A stretch of 64,000 bases of DNA, taken from NCBI RefSeq assembly GCF_045679555.1, contig NC_092092.1, forward strand, positions 19,886,469 to 19,950,468, written 5' to 3'. The notes under the pieces are model-generated. The model worked only from the letters and a program-made list of their open reading frames with translations, was not told the DNA's origin and did no database searches. The stretch comes from Salvelinus alpinus (Eukaryota; Chordata; Actinopteri; Salmoniformes; Salmonidae). A program made the translations under genes and the position numbers. Below are positions 48,392-54,599 of this stretch, piece by piece; position 1 is the first letter of the stretch; each line of letters begins with the position of its first letter.

Positions 48392-49257
48392 TTAGGGCCT
48401 GTATTAACAAAGGGCCGGTTTACCAGAAACAGATTAAGCCTAGTCCTAGACTATACAGCACTTTCAGTCTCCATTGAACATGCTTTTTAGACCAGGACAA
48501 GGCTTAATCTGTGATGCTTTTTGTAAACCTAGGCCCGTATTCAAACATTCACTTTACACAGAACATATACTGTAGTAGATGAACATTCACAGCCTTTTTA
48601 TTTCTGCTGTAAAATAACTTCATGACAATTGCTGATGTAAAACGGGCTTTATACATTTACTTGATTGACTTTCTTTGATATTTTATCCTCCAGGTGTCAA
48701 TCTGCCTGCCCATGGACATCGAGTCCCTAGCCTCCCAGGTGTATGTTGTAGCACTCCTCCTCCTCAACGTCACTGCCTTTTTCATCATCTGCTACTGCTA
48801 CGTACGCATCTACCTGTCCATCCACAACCCCGACCTAGCAATCCGTCACGGTGACTCCAAGATCGCCAAGCGCATGGCCGTCCTAATCTTCACCGACTTT
48901 ATCTGCATGGCACCCATCTCCTTCTTCGGCATCTCGGCGGCTCTCCGCATGCCCCTCATCACCGTCTCCCACTCCAAGATCCTGCTCGTCCTCTTCTACC
49001 CAATCAACTCCCTCTGTAACCCCTTCCTCTACACCATATTTACTCGATCGTTTCGGAAGGATATACGTTTGTTGTTGAGTCGCTGTAGTTTTTGCCATGC
49101 CAGAGCGGAGTTCTACAGGGCACAGAACCTGGAAGCACACACTATACCGCCTAAGGGTAGTACTACGTCCCCCAGAAAACATCACTCTTTCAGGTTCTAC
49201 ACCTACCACATCAAGATGCAAGGATGCTCTCTCTGCAAGGGAGGAGGAGCAACATGA
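9594..49257 (+). CDS. fshr: Gonadotropin receptor, probably FSH receptor (14 exons, 714 aa)
   Basis: A G-protein-coupled receptor at the plasma membrane of gonadal somatic cells that binds pituitary gonadotropin and signals mainly through Gs and cAMP (family knowledge). Fourteen exons with GT..AG borders join in frame: 9594-9799, 10797-10868, 24324-24398, 24837-24911, 25093-25173, 31102-31179, 31553-31621, 33344-33418, 41123-41311, 43446-43511, 43668-43892, 44221-44332, 46933-47190 and 48694-49257. Residues 1-23 are a signal peptide, then a cysteine cluster, leucine-rich repeats to about 290, the PSHCCAF hinge motif, DAFNPCED before TM1, ERW at 480-482 and NPFLY at 636-640. GASGP, ARST, FHTWRR and [11 protein letters not shown] favour [11 protein letters not shown] and RLRLRH are LHCGR-like. 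The fshr call is likely, not certain. The start at 9594 is chosen because it opens the signal peptide directly; an upstream in-frame ATG at 9546 is less likely. Confidence 0.9.
9800..10796 (+). other. fshr intron 1 with tRNA-derived SINE-like sequence
   Basis: About 10100-10560 contains a B-box-like segment (GGTTGCGAGTTCAAATC, 10247-10263) followed by a TAGCTAA-rich body, typical of a tRNA-derived SINE. The rest shows no feature. Confidence 0.6.
10797..10868 (+). CDS. fshr: fshr exon 2 (leucine-rich repeat)
   Basis: 72 bp reading [17 protein letters not shown] then INVSRI, one leucine-rich repeat; NVS is a possible N-glycosylation site. Acceptor CTTTAG, donor AT/GTAAGT. The phase joins exon 1 and exon 3 exactly. 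Confidence 0.9.
10869..12050. other. fshr intron 2, proximal part
   Basis: No gene seen. AT-rich sequence of probable repeat origin, with no element ends I can define. Confidence 0.5.
12051..13530. repeat. Unclassified interspersed repeat
   Basis: The segment near 12061-12160 (GATTAAACTAATCATGTAA, GGGGCACCAC) recurs in related form at 55500-55600 in this window, which shows it is a repeat. No transposase or RT was recognised. Borders are approximate. Confidence 0.5.
13531..13876 (+). mobile_element. tRNA-derived SINE
   Basis: A B-box-like GGTTGGGAGTTT near 13558 opens a unit ending with GAACCTGCAAGTAAGCATTT near 13804-13823 and a short A-rich tail near 13863. Both ends resemble fish SINEs whose tails come from LINEs. 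Confidence 0.6.
14036..15340. repeat. 19-bp satellite array, about 68 copies
   Basis: Unit GGAGTCGATGGTGTAGTAG, tandem with exact 19-bp period over 1.3 kb. Variants (GTAATAGG, GGTAGTCG, GAGTCTATGG, GATGGGGTAG) recur in the same order, giving a higher-order repeat of about 14-15 units (266-285 bp) present three times. Confidence 0.97.
15341..16189. other. No feature recognised in intron 2
   Basis: AT-rich intronic sequence between the satellite and a Tc1 element; no gene or element end was found. Confidence 0.5.
16913..17261 (+). mobile_element. Solo LTR, family A
   Basis: 349 bp, begins TGTCACGCCCTGACC and ends CGTTACA, so it has TG..CA ends, and it holds an AATAAA signal (about 17191). It is flanked by CCTCC and CCTCT, a near-perfect 5-bp duplication, inside the Tc1. 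The reverse copy is at 27824-28158. Confidence 0.8.
17982..18377. mobile_element. Solo LTR or similar, family B
   Basis: 396 bp with ends TGTAATG and CGTGACA, flanked on both sides by the 5-bp duplication GATAC (17977-17981 and 18378-18382), which restores the Tc1 sequence when removed. No coding capacity. Confidence 0.8.
18595..20160 (+). mobile_element. Near-intact Tc1/mariner element, DD35E type
   Basis: Inverted ends pair (CAGTCATTGCCAACAGTTTT at left; GACTG at right with the complement of GAGAATGACACAAATATTAA) and both sit at TA. Length 1,566 bp, the usual size for a complete Tc1-type transposon. The transposase is open except for one base near 19162. This is the best-preserved mobile element in the window. 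Confidence 0.93.
18969..19984 (+). pseudogene. Tc1/mariner transposase, one-base frameshift
   Basis: The first frame (18969-19172) gives the N-terminal paired-like DNA-binding region [20 protein letters not shown] single missing base at about 19162 ends it. The second frame (19133-19984, 283 aa if read alone) runs on: the second helix-turn-helix, Asp94 in FSDESP, Asp186 in QHDGAPCH, Glu222 in NPIENVW (numbers in that frame), and the C-terminal end KKKGQHCKY. Asp186 and Glu222 have 35 residues between them, one more than DD34E. Confidence 0.93.
20161..21529. other. Intron 2, mixed fragments, no gene
   Basis: Contains a short piece (20335-20400, GTTCCAGATCTGTTTGTGCT) that looks like a common fish repeat fragment. 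Otherwise no feature is supported. Confidence 0.5.
21530..22968. repeat. Long unclassified interspersed repeat with duplicated module
   Basis: About 1.4 kb without coding capacity. It contains related modules about 400 bp apart: GATTTCAAAAAGGCTTTAC (21691) and GATTTCAAAAAAGCTTTACG (22091), and TTTTGTTCGATAAAGTTCAT (21890) and TTTTGTTCGGTAATGTCCAT (22291). Its end near 22960 reads CTGCCCCTGCAGCCATAAGA. I recognise the style as a very abundant salmonid repeat but cannot classify it. Confidence 0.65.
22969..24323. other. Intron 2, distal part
   Basis: No gene seen. A CA microsatellite lies near 23866-23888. Repeated GTGTTAA words around 23160-23230 suggest a small repeat. Confidence 0.5.
24324..24398 (+). 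CDS. fshr: fshr exon 3 (leucine-rich repeat)
   Basis: 75 bp reading EISQSD...[10 protein letters not shown], matching the family EISQ-D repeat. Acceptor CTGCTACAG, donor AT/GTAAGT. It follows a 13.5-kb intron. Confidence 0.9.
24837..24911 (+). CDS. fshr: fshr exon 4 (leucine-rich repeat)
   Basis: 75 bp reading [16 protein letters not shown] then [10 protein letters not shown] second AG four bases downstream would break the frame, so 24837 is the acceptor used. Confidence 0.9.
25093..25173 (+). CDS. fshr: fshr exon 5 (leucine-rich repeat)
   Basis: 81 bp reading [16 protein letters not shown] then [11 protein letters not shown]. The SICNTGI motif is conserved in glycoprotein-hormone receptors. 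Strong polypyrimidine tract before CCAG; donor CT/GTACGT. Confidence 0.92.
25236..27065 (-). mobile_element. L2/RSg-1-type LINE with internal deletion
   Basis: Tail at left near 25240-25320 (TTTTATTTGTCACATGCGCC, AATACAACAGGTGTAGACC). Minus-strand frames 25583-26182 and 26239-26547 carry [23 protein letters not shown] and the C-terminal [20 protein letters not shown]. At about 26576 the RT is joined directly to the endonuclease/linker part (26577-27065), so about 1 kb is deleted. It sits in fshr intron 5. Confidence 0.88.
27087..27345. mobile_element. Small non-autonomous element
   Basis: A compact unit with GTGGTATATCAGGCCGTATA at left and the related inverted sequence GATATATTGGCCATATACCA at right, ending GGGCCTTATTGCTTAA. 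It resembles an abundant salmonid MITE. No ORF. Confidence 0.6.
27480..27600 (+). repeat. Pyrimidine-rich tract
   Basis: Repeats of CTCTTCT and CTCTCCT. A related tract before exon 6 at 30905-31095 is much closer to a splice site. Confidence 0.8.
27824..28158 (-). mobile_element. Solo LTR, family A, reverse copy
   Basis: TGTCACG..CGTGACA, 335 bp, the reverse complement of the family-A copy at 16913-17261. Flanked by GGTAG on both sides (27819-27823 and 28159-28163), a clean 5-bp target duplication inside the LINE. Confidence 0.88.
28503..28612 (-). mobile_element. 5'-truncated L2/RSg-1 LINE tail
   Basis: Only about 110 bp of 3' tail, with AAATTGTATTTGTCACATGC and AATACAACAGGTGTAGGCC, in minus orientation. 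Confidence 0.8.
29010..30178 (+). mobile_element. Small non-autonomous LTR retrotransposon
   Basis: Two related LTRs, about 29010-29281 (5' end truncated) and 29875-30178 (304 bp, TGTCACG..ATGTGACA). The 3' LTR follows a polypurine tract (CACAGGGGGGGGTAC). The 593-bp internal region is GC-rich and proline-rich in translation; it has no protease, RT or integrase. It may be a gypsy-type element with most of its core deleted. Confidence 0.8.
30905..31095 (+). promoter_or_regulatory. Long CT tract just before fshr exon 6
   Basis: About 190 bp of CTCTTCTCCT-type sequence ends a few bases before the exon-6 acceptor TGTGTGCAG. It can serve as a polypyrimidine tract; its length is unusual. Confidence 0.6.
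31102..31179 (+). CDS. fshr: fshr exon 6 (leucine-rich repeat)
   Basis: 78 bp reading [18 protein letters not shown] then ITEESVYM. The preceding 200 bp are a long CT-rich tract that could act as an unusually long polypyrimidine tract. Confidence 0.92.
31553..31621 (+). CDS. fshr: fshr exon 7 (leucine-rich repeat)
   Basis: 69 bp reading [18 protein letters not shown] then KLDKL; NGT is a conserved glycosylation site in the family. Confidence 0.92.
31965..32355 (-). repeat. Tc1 end with internal 20/21-bp minisatellite
   Basis: 31967-32085 is the reverse complement of the right end of the Tc1-like family at 47213-48350. At 32093 it turns into about 13 copies of CCACCCACTGGGAGCCAGGT, 20 or 21 bp long depending on a T. 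The array is open in several frames on both strands, which are not genes. Confidence 0.9.
32460..32975 (+). mobile_element. L1-like LINE 3' end fragment
   Basis: A 104-residue frame (32533-32847) with [16 protein letters not shown] resembles the C-terminal end of L1-group ORF2, followed by an untranslated tail ending AATAATAAAAACACG. 5' truncated. Confidence 0.6.
33105..33265. other. GC- and CpG-rich patch in fshr intron 7
   Basis: A sharp GC-rich island with many CG pairs (GGGTAGCGCTCGGGGTTAGG, CCGCGGAGCTCCGACCGCCG) within AT-rich intron. Minus-strand frames run through it, but no family is recognised. Confidence 0.6.
33344..33418 (+). CDS. fshr: fshr exon 8 (leucine-rich repeat)
   Basis: 75 bp reading [18 protein letters not shown] then ASGPTVL. 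GASGP matches FSHR rather than LHCGR (GATGP). Confidence 0.92.
33753..33840 (+). mobile_element. Tc1-like end fragment
   Basis: Starts TATACTGAACAAAAATATAA, the same terminal sequence as the elements at 39738 and 47213. Only the first 85 bp or so remain, directly followed by the L2 LINE. Confidence 0.8.
35433..36281 (+). pseudogene. L2-type reverse transcriptase fragment
   Basis: 282 residues of RT: fingers region with [56 protein letters not shown] and the catalytic FADDT near 35990-36180. It ends by frameshift at 36281; the same product continues in another frame from 36296. No intact full-length LINE product is possible from this copy. Confidence 0.92.
36922..39248 (+). mobile_element. 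Second LINE inserted into the L2 3' UTR
   Basis: A different non-LTR element, 5' truncated. RT motifs: [51 protein letters not shown] and LYADDTILY. The tail near 39166-39245 reads TTGGCCAGGTCGCAATTGTA, then GGTTAAATAAAGGTGAAATA. The clade is not certain (Rex/CR1/L2-like group). Confidence 0.9.
37426..38825 (+). pseudogene. RT of the nested LINE, one frameshift
   Basis: Two long frames, 37426-38190 (254 aa, RT palm with the YADD box) and 38118-38825 (235 aa, thumb and C-terminal region ending LIDYCTCT), join through one frameshift at about 38120-38150. The RT is otherwise intact, so this copy is young compared with the host L2. Confidence 0.9.
39653..39737. other. Short unassigned spacer
   Basis: Separates the L2 tail from the next Tc1 end. 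Confidence 0.4.
39738..40556 (+). mobile_element. Non-autonomous Tc1-like element
   Basis: Ends TATACTGAACACAAATATAA and TTATATTTTTGTTCAGTGTATA are inverted repeats. The internal part retains only scattered transposase sequence. Same family as 47213-48360, with internal deletion. Confidence 0.85.
40715..41058 (+). mobile_element. tRNA-derived SINE in fshr intron 8
   Basis: tRNA-like head GGTAGCCCGAGCGGCTAAGG and the B-box region near 40765, then a body with CTCTTGAGCAAGGC and a tail GGACAATAAAGTTATATTG. The tail matches the tail of the SINE at 44335. Confidence 0.75.
41123..41311 (+). CDS. fshr: fshr exon 9 (last repeats and hinge start)
   Basis: 189 bp, same position as exon 9 of the mammalian receptors: [29 protein letters not shown], then TYPSHCCAF and HTWRR. 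The YPSHCCAF cysteines pair with the C-terminal cysteine box of the ectodomain in this family. The donor splits a codon (AA/GTAGGT). Confidence 0.95.
41400..43372 (+). mobile_element. LINE 3' end interrupted by a Tc1
   Basis: RT thumb/C-terminal sequence (41443-41748, [20 protein letters not shown]; 41779-42100, [20 protein letters not shown]) continues after the Tc1 into a tail with GTTGCTGGACCCCAGGAAGA and AATAAATAC ending near 43372. The tail is widespread in teleost genomes. Confidence 0.82.
42108..43186 (-). mobile_element. Deleted Sleeping Beauty-type Tc1
   Basis: Terminal repeats CAGTGAAGTCGGAAGTTTAC at left and the inverted end at 43186, at TA sites. Most of the catalytic region is deleted near 42240; the N-terminal part on the minus strand remains. 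Non-autonomous. Confidence 0.9.
43446..43511 (+). CDS. fshr: fshr exon 10 (short hinge exon)
   Basis: 66 bp, 22 codons, reading [15 protein letters not shown] then DDDDEI. It is small and acidic. Mammalian FSHR has no separate exon here, while LHCGR has a short extra exon 10; the sequence itself does not resemble either. Confidence 0.85.
43668..43892 (+). CDS. fshr: fshr exon 11 (hinge end and TM1)
   Basis: 225 bp. Contains [15 protein letters not shown], the likely counterpart of the sulfotyrosine loop, then C-x3-DAFNPCED and TM1 ([20 protein letters not shown]). Donor AG/GTGAAG is within what is a single exon in mammals. Confidence 0.95.
44221..44332 (+). CDS. fshr: fshr exon 12 (TM2)
   Basis: 112 bp reading [20 protein letters not shown] then [10 protein letters not shown], with the TM2 NLAFAD motif. 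Ends on a codon border (AAG/GTACGT). Confidence 0.95.
44336..44612 (+). mobile_element. tRNA-derived SINE right after fshr exon 12
   Basis: Begins four bases after the exon-12 donor with GTAGCCCAAAGGCTTAGAGA and a B-box-like GGTTCAAGTCTC; body CCTTGAGCAAGGCACGAC; tail GGACACTAAAGTTGTATTG. The tail runs directly into the 39-bp repeat array. Confidence 0.75.
44613..46932 (+). repeat. 39-bp minisatellite filling fshr intron 12
   Basis: About 59 copies of a 39-bp unit with GTAGGAGTTCTAGTCCATAT and CCAATAATAAAGTTGTATT. Each unit has AATAAA and then a GT-rich run, and each has TTGTATTGTAG/GAG like an acceptor. The last unit ends in the real exon-13 acceptor. Because 39 is a multiple of three, one frame gives repeated [13 protein letters not shown]; this is not a gene. 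Confidence 0.97.
46933..47190 (+). CDS. fshr: fshr exon 13 (TM3-TM4)
   Basis: 258 bp, 86 codons: WQTGAGC (conserved extracellular Cys), [13 protein letters not shown] (TM3), LERWHTI (the family's ERW motif), [15 protein letters not shown] (TM4). The acceptor TATTGTAG/GAATAC lies in the last unit of the intron-12 minisatellite. Confidence 0.96.
47213..48365 (+). mobile_element. Tc1-like element in fshr intron 13
   Basis: Ends GTTGAACAAAAATATAAAC and GCGTTTATATTTTTATATTA. The C-terminal half (47812-48075) keeps transposase-like [11 protein letters not shown] and [12 protein letters not shown], with other parts deleted. A (TA)n tract follows at 48355-48386. Confidence 0.85.
48405..48535. repeat. 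Small foldback element
   Basis: AGATTAAGCCTAGTCCTAGA near 48430 pairs in inverted order with ACCAGGACAAGGCTTAATCT near 48493. A hairpin-forming remnant. Confidence 0.7.
48694..49257 (+). CDS. fshr: fshr exon 14 (TM5-TM7 and C-tail)
   Basis: 564 bp with stop [14 protein letters not shown] (loop 2), TM5, [19 protein letters not shown] (TM6), PLITVS (loop 3), then NPFLY in TM7 and a cytoplasmic tail with [12 protein letters not shown]. Pre-TM7 reads INSLCNPF where mammals have INSCANPF. Confidence 0.97.
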   Translation: MSICLPMDIESLASQVYVVALLLLNVTAFFIICYCYVRIYLSIHNPDLAIRHGDSKIAKRMAVLIFTDFICMAPISFFGISAALRMPLITVSHSKILLVLFYPINSLCNPFLYTIFTRSFRKDIRLLLSRCSFCHARAEFYRAQNLEAHTIPPKGSTTSPRKHHSFRFYTYHIKMQGCSLCKGGGAT

Positions 49258-49351
49258 CTAGTCTCAGTAAATCAGAACTGTGGGTAAAATCACATTTTAA
49301 GCCAATGGTTGAATGACAACGAAAACAATTGTCTGTAAAAAAAAATATATA
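49258..49351 (+). other. fshr: Start of fshr 3' untranslated region
   Basis: Unique sequence right after the stop codon TGA; no AATAAA here. A Tc1 begins about 95 bp after the stop, so the transcript end is either inside it or beyond it. Confidence 0.6.
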
Positions 49352-50868
49352 CAGAACCAGTCAAAAGTTTGGACAAACCTACTCATTCAAGGGTTTTTCT
49401 TTATTTTTTCTATTTTCCACATTGTAGAATAATATTGAAGACATCAAAACAATGAAATAACACTTATGGAATCACGTAGTAACCCAAAACATATTTTTGA
49501 TTCTTCAAAGTAGCCACCCTTTGCCTTGATGACAGCTTTGAACACTCTTGGCATTCTCTCAACCAGCTTCATGAGGTAGTCACCTGGAATGCTTTTCCAA
49601 CAGTCTTGAAGGAGTTCCCATATATGCTGAGCACTTGTTGGCTACTTTTCCTTTTGCGGTCCAACTTATCCCCAACCATCTCAATTGGGTTGAGGTCAAG
49701 TCATCTGATTCAGCACTCCACCACTCTCCGTCTTGGTCAAATAGTCCTTACACAGCCTGGAGGTGTGTTTTGGGTCATTGTCCTGTTGAAAAACAAATGA
49801 TAGTCCCACTAAGCGCAAACCAGATAGGATGGCGTATCGCTGCAGAATGCTGTGGTAACTATGCTGGTTAAGTGTGCCTTGAATTCTAAATAAATCACTG
49901 ACAGTGTCAGCAGCAAAGCACCTCCACACCATCACACCCCCTCCGCACTGCTTCATGGTGGGAACCACACATACAGAGATAATCCTTTCACCTATTCTGC
50001 GTCTCACAAAGACACGGCGGTTGGAACTAAAAATCTCAAATTTGGACTGATCAGACCAAAGGACAGATTTCCACCGGTCTAATGTCCATTGCTCGTGTTT
50101 CTTGGCCCAAGCATGTCTCTTCTTCTTATTGGTGTCCTTTAGTAGTGGTTTCTTTTCAGCAATTCGACCATGAAGGCCTGATTCACACAGTCTCCTCTGA
50201 ACAGTTGATGTTGAGATGTGTCTGTTACTTGAACTCTGAAGCATTTAACTGGGCTGTAATTTCTGAGGCTGGTAAACTCTAATGAACTTATCCTCTGCAG
50301 CAGAGATAACTCTGGGTCTTCCTTTCCTGTGGCGGTCCTCATGAGAGCAAATGTCATCATGGCGCTTGATGGTTTTTACGACTGCACTTGAAGAAACTTT
50401 CAAAGTTCTTGAAATTTTCCGTATTGACTGACCTTTATGTCTTCATGTAATGGACTGTCATTTCTCTTTGCTTATTTGAGCTGTTCTTGACATAATATAG
50501 ACTCTAGTCTATTACCAAATAGGGTTATATTCTGTGTACCAATCTTACATTGTCACAACACAACTGATTGGCTCAAACGCAATTAAGGAAAGAAATTCCA
50601 CAAATGAACCTAACACCTGTTAATTGAAATGCATTCCAAGTGACTACCTCATGAAGCTGGTTGAGAGAATGCCAAGCGTGTGCAAAGCTGTCAAAGGCAA
50701 AGGGTGGCTACTTTGAAGAATCTCAAATATATTTTGATTTGTTTAACACTTTTTTGGTTACTACATCCATATGTTATTTCATAGTTGAGGTAGTCACTAT
50801 TATTATACAATGTAGAAAATAGTAAAAATAAAGAAAACCCCTACTTTTGACTGGTACTGGAAAGTATT
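49352..50868 (-). mobile_element. Tc1-like element after the fshr stop codon
   Basis: Ends AACCAGTCAAAAGTTTGGAC at left and CTACTTTTGACTGGTACTGG at right are inverted. Minus-strand transposase (49696-50244): [10 protein letters not shown] (Asp 1), [15 protein letters not shown] (Asp 2), with the Glu region broken by shifts. Inactive. Confidence 0.9.
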
Positions 50869-51615
50869 CAGACCCCTTGACTTTTTCCAAATTTTGTAAA
50901 ATTTTTATAAAATATAAATCCTCAGCAATCTATACACAATACCCCATAATTACAAAGTGATAACATGTTAAGACATTTTTGCAAATTTATAAAACAGAAA
51001 TACCTTATTTACATAAGTATTCAGACCCTTTGTTATGAGACTCAAAATTGAGCTCAGGTGCATTCTGTTTCCATTGATCATCCTTGAGATGTTTCTACAA
51101 GTTGATTGTAATCTACCTGTGGTAAATTCTATTGATTGGATATGAGCAAGCAAACTTCCAAAGTTGTAGCAAAATGGCTTAAGGACAACAAAGTCAAGGT
51201 ATTGGAGTGGCCATCACAAAGCCCTGACTTCAATCCTGTAGAACATTTGTGGGCAGAACTGAAAAAGCGTGTGCGAGCAAGGAGGCCTACAAACCTGACT
51301 CAGTTACACCAGCTCTGTCAGGAGGAATGGGCCAAAATTCACGCAACTTATTGTGGGAAGCTTGTGGAAGGCTACCCAAAGCGTTTTACCCAAGTTAAAC
51401 AATTTAAAAGGCAATGCTACCAAATATTAATTGAGTGTATGTAAACTTCTGACCCACTGGGAATGTGACGAAATAAATCATTCTTTCTACTATTATTCTG
51501 ACATTTCACATTCTTAAAATAAAGTGGTGATCCTAACTGACCTAAGACAGGGAATTTTGTCAGGAATTGTGAAAAACTGAGTTTAAATGTATTTGGCTAA
51601 GGTGTATGTAAACTT
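50869..51615 (+). mobile_element. Chimeric Tc1 remnant from two families
   Basis: 50869-51143 is the left end of one family (AAAGTATTCAGACCCCTTGA). From about 51147 the sequence is the C-terminal transposase of a Sleeping Beauty-type element (51136-51444, [19 protein letters not shown]) and its right end TAAACTTCTGACTTCTGACT. The Glu motif keeps E (PVEHLW). There is no left end for the second family. Confidence 0.85.
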
Positions 51616-52659
51616 CTGACTTCTGACTATATAGCCATAGGGCAGACTGAGGGCAGACTGAGCATCTACCACTATCAGATTAGGGGCATTTTATATTTTT
51701 GTCCCCACTTTTGTCACTTGTCATATAGCAGATGAAAAATTGAGCTAGTAATATGTCTCTTTAGAAATTAGCTATGACATACATAGCCAATTAATATAAG
51801 ATACTGTAGATTGAATTTCACTCTCTAAAAGCGAATAGTTTTGACTGTTTTGAACTTTACTGAGGAGAGCTGATCTTCTCCTGTTCAGACCAGTGCGGCT
51901 CGTAAAACTTGTCCTTATGAAATTACACATTTACACTATTTACGCAAAAAAATGACTGACTGCACTGACCTTTTAAAGCAGAACTATCAAGAATAGTTGA
52001 ACCAGGGACCCCTATCGGTGAATCGAAACATCCCTACTAGGTTCGGTTTGCTCCTAGCAGAACTCGGCTAGGCAAAGTGAATGTCTGTGCTTCACATAGC
52101 TGCTCCCTTAAAAGACTTGAAGCATTTGAAAAAAGCAGCAATATTACGGTTTGTCCCTCTTGGGACGCCGTAGCAACAGCCATTATACACTTCCCCAAAA
52201 TAGTCTGAATTAGGATAAAAATGTATTAGATTTCTTGATTTAAGATTTTTTTTTAATTGCTTAGGTCTTAGTTGTGCAACTTTACTTCTAAATAAGATGT
52301 TTGGTGTAATATTTCTCAAGTGAAAACATTTGCATGAAAACTAGTCATCTCTCGATGACGACAATTACTTTATTGAAGGATCCCATCCATAGTAAATAAG
52401 AATTTGTTAACAGACTTGCCTAGTTAAATTAACATTTTAACATTTAAAAAAATCAACTTGCCTGAAGAAAAATGTGTGTATGAACAGCCGGGAAAAAAAC
52501 TCCCGAACACCAAAACGAACAAAAACGTCCCAAAATTGTCATAACATATGCGCAAACTGTTTTGACTAGGAAGCATGCGACAGGCTTTATGCGCCTCTGA
52601 GGCCGTACCTTTAATCTCAGCTGTAAGAAGGTGATTGAGCGCCTGTGCCCATCCCTTTA
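51616..52659. other. Intergenic, no gene seen
   Basis: AT-rich. A fragment at 52395-52440 (AATAAGAATTTGTTAACAGA) resembles the SINE tail of 52830. Nothing else is supported. Confidence 0.5.
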
Positions 52660-52868
52660 ACCACTAGGCTACCTGGCGCCACAGGTAGTGTTGGGCCAGT
52701 AACCCGAAAGATTGCTGGATCAAATCCCTGAGCTGACAAGAAAGAAAAATAATAATAATTGTTCTGCCTCTGAACAAGGCAGTTAATCCACTGTTCCCCA
52801 GTAGGCTGTCATTGTAAATAAGAATTTGTTCCTAACTGACTTGCCTAGTTAAATACAAGATAAGCACA
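52660..52868 (+). mobile_element. tRNA-derived salmonid SINE
   Basis: tRNA-like head with GTTGGGCCAGTAACCCGAAA and GGATCAAATCCC (B box), body CTCTGAACAAGGCAGTTAAT, tail TTGTAAATAAGAATTTGTTC and TTGCCTAGTTAAATA. Confidence 0.85.
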
Positions 52869-53507
52869 TGGCGTTATCTTGGCATACAAGCCAGATCAGA
52901 GTGAGTTAGCTGCTGCCAAAGTGTTTTAAAGTATTGTTGAGTGTATTGGTGAGTTGATTAAAGTGCATTGTTTGTATTGTATTTTTGCTTGTGTACATTT
53001 TAAAAGGGGAACGCCATTTTGTATTTGTCTTTAGCCTGATTCATTGGTAGCTAGTAGCTTGTGTGGCTTCCTCAAGTGTGCTGTGCTTCACTATCACCTA
53101 ACCTGAGTGCTGTGATTTATATCTCCAATTTGAACATTTGGTGTGATATTCTATTTAGAAAACATTGTGATAAGTTAACTTGTGTGTAACTGAACTGTTA
53201 CATTAACCAATAAAACCTTTATTATTCCCTTTGTTTCATTGAAACTAGTAATAAGCTAAATATTTGTAATTTTGTGATGTTTCCTTGACTTTGTACCCAG
53301 TTGAAGTCTCCGTCTCCAGTATCCCAAGAGTCTGTTACATACAGTATTTAACCAGAATTAACTCAATTTCAATTATTTACTTTATTGGGAGTCATACAAT
53401 ACTGTACATAATGGAAATTGACTTTCTGCCATTAGCTACATTTTCTGACTGTTTGAGAACACAATCAAGCTAATGCATTTTTGATCACATGAACCTGTTT
53501 GCAAAGA
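52869..53507. other. Intergenic, no gene seen
   Basis: AT-rich, with an AATAAAACC signal near 53210. No reading frame of note. Confidence 0.45.
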
Positions 53508-53508
53508 C

Positions 53509-53600
53509 ATGGGCTACATCCCAAATGGCAACCTATTCCATATAAGGCTCTGGTAAAAGTAGTGCACTATATAGTGCCATTTGGGAGACACCCATGGTCG
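53509..53600. repeat. Short hairpin-type repeat
   Basis: CATCCCAAATGGCAACCTAT and AGTGCCATTTGGGAGA are inverted ends; the middle is GTAGTGCACTATATAG. Similar copies lie at 54216-54318 and about 59000-59085. Confidence 0.75.
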
Positions 53601-53607
53601 TATACAC

Positions 53608-53738
53608 CAGGGTTTCCCAACCCTCTCCTTGCTAACCGGATTCAATTAGTCAAAGGGTGGATGATTAGTCGACTAATTGAATCTGGTGTGCCAGTTCAGG
53701 GATAAAACTAAAATGTGGGTTGGGAAACCCTGGTGTAA
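53608..53738. repeat. Foldback element
   Basis: ACCAGGGTTTCCCAACCCTC at left pairs with GGGTTGGGAAACCCTGGTGT at right; GATTCAATTAGTC and GACTAATTGAATC pair inside. Same family as 62889-63145. Confidence 0.85.
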
Positions 53739-54215
53739 AGCATCCATTTGCCCTAACTACATAACATGTCCTTTTCCATTTAGATTCTGTGTTCAGTATG
53801 TACATTCATAATTTATGACAAAATATCAGCAGGGTTCATATTAATGCTTACATTTGATTGGCACTGAAAACAGAAGAGGTATTTGAATTCACATTTCAGT
53901 CACTACCAAAGAATCAGAAAAGACCACCATGGCAAAAAAAAAACATTGTGGCATACTGTATACATTGTTTTGTAACATTGCTCAGAACAGAAAATCACAT
54001 GATGTATCTCTTAACATGAATGAATTTGATACATATAAACAAACAGAGCATCATTAAAAATTACTAAGCTCCGTTTGGACCTACTTGGCAAATGTGCTCA
54101 TTAATGGCATTACATAACATAAATAAGAGAATAATTTTAAATAGTTAAATAAAGGATGAAATCAACAATTCAGAAAACCCTTACTGCACTGTGGTGGCTG
54201 AATTAGATATTGCGA

Positions 54216-54318
54216 GCATCCCAAATGGTACCCTATGCACCATATAGTGCACTACTTTTGACCAGAGCCCTATGGAGCCTGATCAAAAGTAGTGCACTAT
54301 ATAGGGTGTGATTTGGGC
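54216..54318. repeat. Short hairpin-type repeat
   Basis: TATAGTGCACTACTTTTGA pairs with TCAAAAGTAGTGCACTATA. Outer CCCAAATGGTACCC resembles the element at 53509. Confidence 0.8.
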
Positions 54319-54599
54319 CAGACTCATTACTTCTCATCCAGACATTTCCTTCACAGAAGTCTGTATAGATTCCAAATTGTTTTTTCTAGCTCACTGAACT
54401 GGTTTTCCCCAATAACTTCAAAATTATAATATTATTGTTTTACACACTTGTATTATACACCTCGTTGGACACATTTAAGACTAAGTCAAGGCTGTATCCA
54501 CATGATTGAAATACAGACCAAGGTTCTGTTCTGATATTCACACTAGCATGCTACTTAGGATCTGTATTGCCATTGCAGTGGAACATAACATGAATCCAG

